5,625 nucleotides of DNA from Thermoplasmata archaeon (GCA_021835265.1 JAKBQK010000122.1:1-5625), one strand, 5' to 3'. Numbered from the stretch's first letter, positions 1-4,939 are shown. The notes: generated from the letters alone by a model not told the origin. Numbers and translations are program-made.

Positions 1-1241
1 TTTCTCTCTGTTCTGAATTCCCAGATACTTGAATCAGGTTCTTTCCACAGGGACTCGAGTTTCTTAAGAAAATCTATCACAAAATTCCACATATACGAAT
101 TTACTGTCCCGCCGATTCTTGAAAGGTGATAGATTGAATTGATTATCGAACCGTATTCATCAATCTGAAGCTGTCTTGAGGCTTTATTCCCGATACGTAC
201 AGGCTTTGAGTGCAGGTACCCGTCAAAATCAACCGTGCGTTCATTAAGAGAGGATGAGCCATCAATAGTATAAATTGTTCTCAATTTGTCGTTATCCTTT
301 GAAATGTTCTCCATCATATCATAAAGAAATTTAGTTGCTTCCTTCTTCAAACCAATCATGGATAGTGCTTCAACAACGTAGGCAGTATCCCTTATCCACG
401 CATACCGGTAATCCCAGTTTCTCTCCCCTCCGATGCATTCTGGCAGACTGGTTGTGGGGGCCGCAACCATAAGCCCGGACGGTTCGTAGAATAACCCTTT
501 AAGGGCAAGTGCTGATCTGAGGACATGCTGACTGTAAATACCATGATACGTGCACTGTGAAATCCAGTTTTTCCAGTAATTTGTGGTTTCCTCAAGTCTT
601 TCATAAGATCTGTAATCAGTAATTCTTAGGGTATGCTTAACCCCGTTCAGGAGAACAAACCATCTTGAAGAGTGTTTTTTCAGAGTGAAGACGCCGTGAA
701 CACCACCAGCCGTTATTGCGAGAGGAACGTCACAGGCCAGTGCTACCGAATAATTTCCGCCGTTGAAAACGTAACCTGAAAGCGATTTTTCGATGCTGGG
801 CCCGTTATTTCCATAATCGAAAATTGGATTGAAAGTTACAGAAACCTGGATATCTGACTCCGGGGCCTCAACATATCTGTGTATCTCAGGGAAATTTATT
901 GTTGTGAATTCAGAAACAGGGATGAAGTCTGTAAGTCTCAAAATAGTTTTATTTCCCTTTATGAACTCCGTGACCAATATATTGGTCATTTCCCTATAAT
1001 TCTGGTATACTCTGAGATCCGATGTATCATTTGGTGAAATAATAAAATGACCGCCCTTCTCTGAATCCAAGATTCCTGCAAGAATCGGATCCGAATCAAA
1101 CTTGGGAAGGCAGGCCCAGTCAATATCTCCATTTGCGCCAACAAGGGCAGCAGTTCTGTTGCTTGCTATAAGGCCATGATTCTTTATTAAAACAAAACCA
1201 TCTTTTGTACACCCTTTTAAATCTATGGTGTCACTGAACAT
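1..1241 (-). CDS. GH15 family glycoside hydrolase (glucoamylase/trehalase type), 3' part outside window
   Basis: This is an inverting alpha-glucosidase of family GH15, releasing glucose from alpha-linked saccharides or from trehalose. The 413 visible codons are open throughout. Residues 1-50 hold the N-terminal GH15 pattern with GxIDWxCxPxFDS (DW at 41-42). Residues to about 250 are the beta-sandwich domain. The (alpha/alpha)6 catalytic domain then begins, with GGERNWDYRYAWIRD at 271-285, QLQIDEYG at 357-364 and WKEPDSSIWE at 399-408. By family alignment E408 is the catalytic acid. The second catalytic Glu lies beyond the window, as does the last third of the roughly 600-650 residue protein. 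I see no signal peptide, so it is probably cytoplasmic. The ATG at 1241 is the only possible start because an in-frame TAA directly precedes it. Characterised Thermoplasma members of this group are trehalases (from memory), so glucoamylase versus trehalase stays open. Confidence 0.93.
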   Translation of the reverse strand, partial: MFSDTIDLKGCTKDGFVLIKNHGLIASNRTAALVGANGDIDWACLPKFDSDPILAGILDSEKGGHFIISPNDTSDLRVYQNYREMTNILVTEFIKGNKTILRLTDFIPVSEFTTINFPEIHRYVEAPESDIQVSVTFNPIFDYGNNGPSIEKSLSGYVFNGGNYSVALACDVPLAITAGGVHGVFTLKKHSSRWFVLLNGVKHTLRITDYRSYERLEETTNYWKNWISQCTYHGIYSQHVLRSALALKGLFYEPSGLMVAAPTTSLPECIGGERNWDYRYAWIRDTAYVVEALSMIGLKKEATKFLYDMMENISKDNDKLRTIYTIDGSSSLNERTVDFDGYLHSKPVRIGNKASRQLQIDEYGSIINSIYHLSRIGGTVNSYMWNFVIDFLKKLESLWKEPDSSIWEFRTER

Positions 1242-1268
1242 TTAATCCTTGGGACGATAGAGCTATTA

Positions 1269-1276
1269 AGTTTAAA
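1269..1276 (-). promoter_or_regulatory. TATA-like box for the GH15 gene
   Basis: On the minus strand an AT-rich TTTTAAAC element is centred about 32 bases before the ATG at 1241. Archaeal TATA boxes are centred about 26 bases before the transcription start. The mRNA would therefore begin only a few bases before the ATG. That is an almost leaderless transcript, common in Thermoplasmata. The element is short and the surroundings are AT-rich, so this is a positional call only. Confidence 0.4.
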
Positions 1277-1310
1277 AGAATTACCGGATAATAATTTCAG
1301 CAAATTCCAG

Positions 1311-1391
1311 GTGTACATACTTTCGATCATTTTAGCATTTTTCTTAGTGCTCAAGAGATCGATATGCCGTTGGAAGAAAAAAATGAAATGA
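1311..1391 (+). CDS. possible 26-residue single-pass membrane peptide
   Basis: A GTG-started frame of 26 codons lies in the divergent gap between the GH15 gene and the downstream operon. Residues 2-14 are strongly hydrophobic (YILSIILAFFLVL). The tail is strongly basic (KRSICRWKKKMK), which would predict a membrane-inserted peptide with a cytoplasmic C-terminus. The frame stays open upstream to 1221 without a canonical start, so it could also be the end of a decayed longer gene. I see no clear Shine-Dalgarno motif and know no family. The hydrophobic/basic split is the only support, and short AT-rich frames often look hydrophobic by chance. Confidence 0.2.
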   Translation: MYILSIILAFFLVLKRSICRWKKKMK

Positions 1392-1471
1392 ATTTATGGC
1401 GAAAACAACGTAAATATTGCTAAAAAATCAGGAATTTTCTTTAGAAATGTCAATCTGATAGGTTATGTTCC

Positions 1472-1486
1472 CTCACTCTGAGTGAG
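1472..1486. promoter_or_regulatory. perfect 7+1+7 palindrome, candidate operator
   Basis: CTCACTC-T-GAGTGAG is an exact inverted repeat with a single central base. It lies just upstream of a TATA-like box (1491-1498) and about 45 bases before the inferred start of the three-gene operon. Dimeric winged-helix regulators bind sites of this form, and the third gene of the operon encodes a winged-helix protein, so autoregulation is possible. No T run follows, which argues against a terminator. The symmetry is seen directly; the role is inferred. Confidence 0.4.
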
Positions 1487-1490
1487 TTCA

Positions 1491-1498
1491 TTTAATTA
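1491..1498 (+). promoter_or_regulatory. TATA-like box for the three-gene operon
   Basis: TTTAATTA is centred near 1494.5, which predicts transcription starting around 1519-1521. That is immediately at the Shine-Dalgarno motif AGGTGA (1521-1526), giving a leader of about 10 bases before the proposed AUU start at 1531. The promoter, ribosome site and proposed start thus agree with each other. They do not agree with a TTG start at 1651, which would leave a leader of about 130 bases that is open in frame and encodes a membrane anchor. Confidence 0.4.
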
Positions 1499-1520
1499 CT
1501 TTCAAGGGAATATTGTAATC

Positions 1521-1526
1521 AGGTGA
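1521..1526 (+). promoter_or_regulatory. Shine-Dalgarno site that points to an AUU start at 1531
   Basis: AGGTGA is a six-base match to the archaeal anti-Shine-Dalgarno complement. Its AGGT core ends six bases before the ATT at 1531. The next gene of the operon has GGAGGT ending exactly six bases before its ATG at 2049. The matching geometry supports initiation at the ATT codon. No ATG, GTG or TTG lies in this frame between the stop at 1516-1518 and the TTG at 1651. Confidence 0.5.
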
Positions 1527-1530
1527 GAAG

Positions 1531-2052
1531 ATTAATCTAAAGCAATTTAAAGTCTTAATAATCGTTCTAATAATAATCATTACACTTGAATTAACTCTGG
1601 TATCCTTTTATCACTCTTCCTCTAATTATGAAATAGTTCCAAATGGGCAATTGAATGAAACAAATTATATCGTTATAGCCAAACTTCCAAGTTTTGATTC
1701 AAAAACCGCGATATATCTGATTGGAAATGGACTTTATAATCTTTCAATTGAAATACCAGAAAATTCATCTTACTTCACAGTCAACAAAGTAGATTTCAAT
1801 AGTACAAAAATAATTCCGCATATTGATTTATTTTTCAACTCAACCACCGACTTATCAAAACTGCCAGCGTTAAATTTAACCACCAGTTTCATTAACAATC
1901 TCTCTTTTTTCAATCCCTTCACCATAAAACTAGTTTCGAAAAGTCAGTATCCGCATCTGAAAACCGGGTTATTCAATGACGGTGGGAATGAAGTGCTAAT
2001 AATATCTGATAAGAATGTTTTTCTTATAAACTATGAGGAGGTCATCAGATGA
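1531..2052 (+). CDS. membrane-anchored, sequon-rich extracellular protein (unknown family)
   Basis: I do not recognise this protein. From the proposed AUU start it has 173 residues: a short basic stretch, one hydrophobic segment at about 8-27 (VLIIVLIIIITLELTLVSFY), then a mostly polar domain. That pattern is a signal anchor with the rest outside the cell. Seven Asn-X-Ser/Thr sequons fall at Asn 42, 70, 78, 90, 103, 115 and 123. This is dense for the length and fits a glycosylated surface protein of an acidophile. The last 50 residues have no sequons and end in short strands. The next gene overlaps its stop by four bases (ATGA), so the two are translationally coupled. A start at the TTG at 1651 would remove the anchor and leave an exposed domain without an export signal, so I prefer 1531. 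A sequencing error of ATG to ATT is the main alternative. Confidence 0.7.
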   Translation: MNLKQFKVLIIVLIIIITLELTLVSFYHSSSNYEIVPNGQLNETNYIVIAKLPSFDSKTAIYLIGNGLYNLSIEIPENSSYFTVNKVDFNSTKIIPHIDLFFNSTTDLSKLPALNLTTSFINNLSFFNPFTIKLVSKSQYPHLKTGLFNDGGNEVLIISDKNVFLINYEEVIR

Positions 2053-2768
2053 CCGAAACTACGGACAGAGCTATCAGTGCTGCGGAATCTCTGAAATTTG
2101 TAATAGAGAAAACAAAAAGATATGATGATCTGTGGCAAGCTGCGGCTGAGATAATTTCACTAATTCTGATTGTAAGCGCAATTTTGCTGGGAGCGTTATT
2201 GTTGATTTTAAATTATGACTTCGATAATTTAGTCACTGATTTAGGGACATTCAGGTTATCGCCTGGATACAACTTGGATATATTCGATATACTGGGAATT
2301 ATCGCTGACATAACCTTATTTGTTTATGTTTACCGAACAAGCAAAGTGATTAAGAAAAAAAATGAAGTAAGTAACACTGTGTCTTTTGAACACAGGGATA
2401 TTAAGGATCTTGTGAAATTTATCGTAGGCCAGGACTGGGATTCTCTTTTGAAAAATATCTCAAGAGGAAAGAGCGGCTTTTCATTCTATACAGGAACTGT
2501 GATTCTTGTTTATGCTTTTATGATTTATCTCATTCTGTTGTTCTTTGTTCCCATATTTCTTGTGCTGCTAATTCGACCACTTGCAGTTGATCTGAACGCC
2601 TTCCACTTTTATCCGTTAGTCATAATTATAGTATCACTCATTCTAGCATTCATCGTAAAACTCAGGGAAATTAAAGAATCATGGAGTGAAATCAATGACA
2701 TGAAAAGCACATTAAAACAGCTGAGGTGGTTTGCTGAAAGATTCCAGGAATCAGCTGTTCAAGCCTGA
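2049..2768 (+). CDS. four-helix integral membrane protein (unknown family)
   Basis: I know no characterised family for this 239-residue protein. The start is firm: ATG at 2049, with GGAGGT at 2037-2042. An amphipathic, charged N-terminal region (1-31) is followed by hydrophobic helices at about 33-54, 76-95, 148-175 and 187-204. A long charged loop (96-147) and a charged C-terminal helix (205-237) lie between and after them. The positive-inside rule puts the termini and the 96-147 loop in the cytoplasm and leaves two short outer loops, at 55-75 and 176-186. The long loop and helical tail could contact a cytoplasmic partner. The gene sits between a surface-anchored protein and a winged-helix protein, overlapping both, so the three probably act together. 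A transporter is less likely, since no ATPase or substrate-binding partner is nearby. Function is unknown. Confidence 0.82.
   Translation: MTETTDRAISAAESLKFVIEKTKRYDDLWQAAAEIISLILIVSAILLGALLLILNYDFDNLVTDLGTFRLSPGYNLDIFDILGIIADITLFVYVYRTSKVIKKKNEVSNTVSFEHRDIKDLVKFIVGQDWDSLLKNISRGKSGFSFYTGTVILVYAFMIYLILLFFVPIFLVLLIRPLAVDLNAFHFYPLVIIIVSLILAFIVKLREIKESWSEINDMKSTLKQLRWFAERFQESAVQA
2723..2728 (+). promoter_or_regulatory. internal Shine-Dalgarno site for the winged-helix gene
   Basis: GAGGTG lies inside the membrane-protein gene. Its AGGT core ends three bases before the TTG at 2731 and six bases before the in-frame CTG at 2734. Six bases is the spacing used by the other two genes of this operon. 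Translation of the third gene therefore begins within the second gene, at TTG 2731 or possibly CTG 2734. An in-frame TGA at 2722-2724 rules out any earlier start. Confidence 0.45.
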
Positions 2769-3036
2769 TCTATATCTTGTTGCAAGGATTCTTTACAGCC
2801 TCGCTGAGGAAGGAGCCTCAAATCGTTCAAATCTTTCTGTCAGAACTGGGCTGGCATATGATCGGTTGGTTAATTATTTAGACTGGATGTCCGAAAGAAA
2901 TCTGGTTGTAAATGAAGATGGCCTGGTAAAAATTGCAGAAAAAGGTTTGCAGTCATATGAAAAATTAGTGAGCTGGATATTGGAGTATGTAGGAAAACTG
3001 AATTTCCCAAATAGAGATAGGAAAAAACAACCTTGA
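2731..3036 (+). CDS. small winged helix-turn-helix DNA-binding protein
   Basis: The layout is that of small archaeal winged-helix regulators (HTH_45/MarR-like group, assigned by pattern, not search). Numbering from TTG 2731, helix 1 is about 13-27 (DLYLVARILYSLAEE), helix 2 about 31-38, and the recognition helix about 42-55 (AYDRLVNYLDWMSE). The wing is about 57-68 (NLVVNEDGLVKI), followed by KGLQSYEKL and a C-terminal helix to about 90 that in this group forms the dimer contact. The phrase 'NLSVRTGLAYDRLVNYLDWM' aligns with the typical 'T.I....NLSY..L..YL..L' pattern. At 101 residues it is a stand-alone DNA-binding domain with no ligand domain. It overlaps the previous gene by 38 bases, so its production is tied to the membrane protein. 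It could regulate its own operon through the palindrome at 1472-1486, which is an inference. The basic tail (NRDRKKQP) is probably disordered. Confidence 0.8.
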   Translation: MLKDSRNQLFKPDLYLVARILYSLAEEGASNRSNLSVRTGLAYDRLVNYLDWMSERNLVVNEDGLVKIAEKGLQSYEKLVSWILEYVGKLNFPNRDRKKQP

Positions 3037-3136
3037 AAAATAGAGAAGTGTTGCTATGCATTGAAAAAGAGAGATCGTTGTCAAATACTAGTTTAAATTC
3101 GCTGGTCAATGAAAGAATAACATTAAACACCAATTT

Positions 3137-3205
3137 AGTGCCATCCATTACTAGATCTGTTTTACAGATAGGCCATCATGAATGCAGTCTATCTAGGCAC
3201 TTTTT
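3137..3205 (+). ncRNA. foldable segment ending in a T run: small RNA or 3'-end element
   Basis: AGTGCC (3137-3142) pairs perfectly with GGCACT (3196-3201), and a run of five T follows (3201-3205). Inside, ATCTGT-TTT-ACAGAT (3155-3169) is a perfect hairpin. CTAGAT (3151-3156)/ATCTAG (3191-3196) and AGATAG (3166-3171)/CTATCT (3189-3194) offer competing pairings. A closing stem followed by T residues would fit the 3' end of the operon mRNA or a small structured RNA. It lies about 100 bases after the winged-helix stop. No named RNA family is recognised, and AT-rich DNA yields short stems by chance. Confidence 0.3.
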
Positions 3206-3382
3206 AAACGGTGCAAATAGTGATTTAACCACGCTCTCTGGCGTCCACAAAAGTATATACACTCTTTCTAAGTGAAATGTTCACATCGGATCGAAATTAG
3301 CGCCTTAAAAGTAGTTCTTACGAGAATAGAGACAATTTACGAAATTTCTTGAATTGGGATGCAACAACGCGATTCCTATTAA

Positions 3383-3484
3383 GATGCCTTAACTTTAAAA
3401 TTTTTTAACAACATTTTGGCGGTCTTGGTCCTTGCCATTCCTGTTATAATAATGATGTTGTTCGGAGCAATATTAGGGGCTTAA
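3383..3484 (+). other. short hydrophobic frame, microprotein or C-terminal relic
   Basis: A frame open from 3383 to the TAA at 3482 encodes a segment that reads like a complete membrane helix (ILAVLVLAIPVIIMMLFGAI). It has no ATG near its front. TTG codons at 3416 and 3425 are possible starts, and a TTTAAAATTT element near 3394-3403 is at a suitable distance for a leaderless start at 3425. It may equally be the surviving end of a lost membrane gene. No family is recognised. Confidence 0.2.
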
Positions 3485-3534
3485 GCAAGATCCATATTAT
3501 TTAAGTAACCAATTGCCAATTATGTTTTTTCCTG

Positions 3535-3603
3535 ATGCGATCTTTCAGCGGGACGCAGCTAATTGAAATACACAGGAACGCGTATAAAAAGGTTTTTGAA
3601 TGA
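3535..3603 (+). other. 22-codon frame with polar protein-like sequence
   Basis: ATG at 3535 opens a 22-residue frame (begins MRSFSGTQLIEIHRNAY, ends KKVFE) with balanced, protein-like composition rather than AT-rich noise. A TATTTAAG element at about 3497-3504 would place transcription a few bases before the ATG. There is no Shine-Dalgarno motif and no recognised relative. It is either a microprotein or a gene fragment. Confidence 0.15.
3583..3597 (-). terminator. T-rich run downstream of the transporter gene
   Basis: Read on the minus strand this is AAAAACCTTTTTATA, about 40 bases past the transporter stop at 3632. Archaeal RNA polymerase can terminate at T runs. A CAGAAC/GTTCTG stem (3641-3646/3656-3661) at the very end of the gene lies just before it. 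On the plus strand the same bases read TATAAAAAGG, which also resembles a TATA box that would drive antisense RNA into the 3' end of the transporter gene. I favour the terminator reading. Confidence 0.3.
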
Positions 3604-3631
3604 ATAAATTAAAGGCAGTATTACAAGGCTA

Positions 3632-4420
3632 TCAAAGGTGCAGAACCACAGTATAGTTCTGATACATTATATATAGGGCAACTATAATAACGATTATTGC
3701 AAATATCTGGGTTAGTCTTCTTTTAGGTACTTTGCCTGCAAGTCTTGCACCAAACCAACCACCGAATATCCCTCCTACAATGAAAAGTGCTGAAATTATT
3801 AAGTTAAGATCTCCACTTATGGCATATCTGGCCGCCGTTATAACGCCAAAGGTTCCAACGGCCATGAGAGATGTTCCCACCGCTTGCAATATATTTAGCC
3901 CGCCTCCGAAAAGCAGTCCTGGAACTATAAGGAATCCCCCGCCGATACCAAAATAGCCTGATGCAAACCCCACAATAAGGCCAGTTAAGATCAGTATCGC
4001 CAATGATCTTGATGATTTAGAAATCTTTCTCTCGACTTGCGATATATCAATGCATTTTCGGTTTAGCATATAAATTGCTATACCTATCATCAAAAAACTG
4101 AAGAAAAATAAAAGATCGTTACCTGGGGTAAGAAGTCCGAGCTCAGAACCCACCAGAACTCCGACTACACCAGGCAAAGTGAATTCAATACCAATCTTAT
4201 AGTTGACGTGTTTCTTAAGCGTATGTGGAATAAGATTCAAGTAGGCATTTATGCCAACTGCCAGTGCAGTTGTTCCAATAACGATGTGAGGATGATCAAA
4301 ACCAACAAAATATATCAATAATGGAATAGCGAGTATTGAACCTCCACCACCAATAAGTCCTAACGAAAAACCAACTAATATCCCTGAAATTATTGACAGG
4401 ATGATTTGTATTTCTGTTAT
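3632..4420 (-). CDS. TauE/SafE family membrane transporter (sulfur/anion export type)
   Basis: A member of the TauE/SafE family (Pfam TauE, COG0730), integral membrane proteins linked to export of sulfite, sulfoacetate and related anions. Both halves of the internal duplication are visible when numbered from the ATA at 4420. The first is GFSLGLIGGGGSILAIPLL (17-35) followed by DHPHIVIGTTALAVGINA (42-59). The second is GFASGYFGIGGGFLIVPGLL (151-170) followed by AVGTSLMAVGTFG. The total of about 262 residues fits the family norm, with about eight hydrophobic segments. The first canonical start codon is the TTG at 4318, which would delete the first helix and its GGGGS motif, so I extend the gene. 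The frame is open to ATC 4429 after a TAG at 4432-4430, with no ATG, GTG or TTG. ATA 4420 gives the natural N-terminus MTEIQIILSII. The gene follows the DsrE-like gene by 5-14 bases on the same strand, so they are co-transcribed. The substrate is inferred only from family and neighbour. Confidence 0.88.
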   Translation of the reverse strand: MTEIQIILSIISGILVGFSLGLIGGGGSILAIPLLIYFVGFDHPHIVIGTTALAVGINAYLNLIPHTLKKHVNYKIGIEFTLPGVVGVLVGSELGLLTPGNDLLFFFSFLMIGIAIYMLNRKCIDISQVERKISKSSRSLAILILTGLIVGFASGYFGIGGGFLIVPGLLFGGGLNILQAVGTSLMAVGTFGVITAARYAISGDLNLIISALFIVGGIFGGWFGARLAGKVPKRRLTQIFAIIVIIVALYIMYQNYTVVLHL

Positions 4421-4434
4421 CGTAAAGATCTAAC

Positions 4435-4782
4435 CTAGAACGTTATTACCGAATATCCGTCCTGAATCCGGGAATCAACTTCCACTCCACCATAAACTGG
4501 CTCCAGTCCAGAAAATATATCATTCTCTGTAAGACCTTCACCGGACATGCTCACCTTGCATATCTTCAGGGGTATCGCTTCTGACCTGAGAATATTGATC
4601 TGTTCTAAAAACTGCGGTGAACTCTTCTGATTTTTATTCGCAGCCTGCACTCCCCTTCCGAGAAATAGAAACTCAACGTTTGACTTGGCATTCTTCACTG
4701 CGTTAAAGGCAAAACTGAATGCCACCATCTCAGTGTTTATGTTTTCCTTTCCCGTAACCAACATTACCAGAATTTTCGCCAT
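4435..4782 (-). CDS. DsrE-like sulfur-relay family protein
   Basis: A 115-residue cytoplasmic protein with the DsrE/DsrF-like fold (Pfam DsrE). These proteins bind or pass on sulfur through a conserved cysteine, or act as small stand-alone members of unknown role. Visible features are the first strand and turn MAKILVMLVTGKENI, a long helix (about 16-31), and the strand VEFLFLGRGVQAA (36-48). Next come a helix around FLEQINILRSEAI, then KICKVSMSGEGL with the only cysteine at 75. The end is the typical VYGGVEVDSRIQDGYSVITF (96-115). The lone cysteine sits where the active cysteine of DsrE-fold proteins lies after the fourth strand (family knowledge). The ATG at 4782 is clear. A GAAATATAG element (4808-4816) about 30 bases ahead suggests a near-leaderless mRNA. 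It is first in a two-gene unit with a TauE-type transporter, which fits sulfane-sulfur or thiosulfate handling in an acidophile. Partner proteins such as TusA are not in the window. Confidence 0.85.
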   Translation of the reverse strand: MAKILVMLVTGKENINTEMVAFSFAFNAVKNAKSNVEFLFLGRGVQAANKNQKSSPQFLEQINILRSEAIPLKICKVSMSGEGLTENDIFSGLEPVYGGVEVDSRIQDGYSVITF

Positions 4783-4807
4783 TTATATTCATCTCATTAC
4801 TTCAGCA

Positions 4808-4816
4808 CTATATTTC
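4808..4816 (-). promoter_or_regulatory. TATA-like box for the dsrE-like/tauE-like unit
   Basis: GAAATATAG on the minus strand is centred about 30 bases before the ATG at 4782, predicting transcription about four bases ahead of it. No strong Shine-Dalgarno motif precedes that ATG (only GAGATGA), consistent with a leaderless mRNA. The element is based on position and composition only. Confidence 0.4.
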
Positions 4817-4819
4817 AAA

Positions 4820-4939
4820 TTAAACATAAAGTTTGTATCTTTCCTCTGTTCCATCGTTTGAGTACCCAGGATATTTTGTTCTGTATCACACAGTGGTTAG
4901 AAGAAACAATAAGGTTCCTAACTTTTTGTCTATGTTCAT
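4820..4939 (-). pseudogene. relic of a DUF998-type membrane protein gene
   Basis: An ATG at 4939 opens a frame reading MNIDKKLGTLLFLLTTV and then stops at TGA (4888-4886). The same frame continues YRTKYPGYSNDGTEERYK to a TAA at 4822-4820. Archaeal DUF998 proteins begin with a short polar start, a first helix (LGxLLFL...), and then a YPGYSvSxNYISDLG motif (recalled family pattern). Here the start, part of the first helix and the YPGYS-N motif appear in order and in one frame. The rest of helix 1 is missing, and nothing of the remaining protein of about 180 residues follows. That pattern fits an internal deletion plus loss of the C-terminal part. The fragment ends where the promoter of the dsrE-like gene begins and lies beside an insertion sequence. 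The match is short, so the family call is moderate. Confidence 0.42.

Larger units (their letters stand above)
3037..3631. other. gene-poor intergenic region between convergent operons
   Basis: I see no gene above 100 codons here on either strand. An 80-codon plus-strand frame (3033-3275) starts at a TTG without a convincing ribosome site and runs through a foldable segment. I do not accept it as a gene. The stretch holds the foldable segment at 3137-3205, short frames at 3383-3484 and 3535-3603, and a T-rich run that could end transcription arriving from the transporter gene. The patchwork of short membrane-like and charged frames suggests decayed genes, but I could not name a parent. Confidence 0.5.

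Noticed and set aside
392..604. 70-codon minus-strand frame
   Set aside because: It lies wholly inside the GH15 gene in another frame of the same strand; the GH15 frame carries clear family motifs across this stretch.
2870..3148. 92-codon minus-strand frame
   Set aside because: It is antisense to the winged-helix gene and its tail, shows no family motif, and its Leu/Phe-rich content is what the opposite strand of a helical gene produces.
3033..3275. 80-codon plus-strand frame directly after the winged-helix gene
   Set aside because: It starts with TTG and lacks a convincing ribosome site. The product is low in structure signals and the frame crosses the nested inverted repeats at 3137-3205. 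The four-base overlap with the gene before is its only support.
3732..3956. 74-codon plus-strand frame, Pro-rich
   Set aside because: It is antisense to the Gly-rich transporter gene, whose glycine codons read as proline on the opposite strand.
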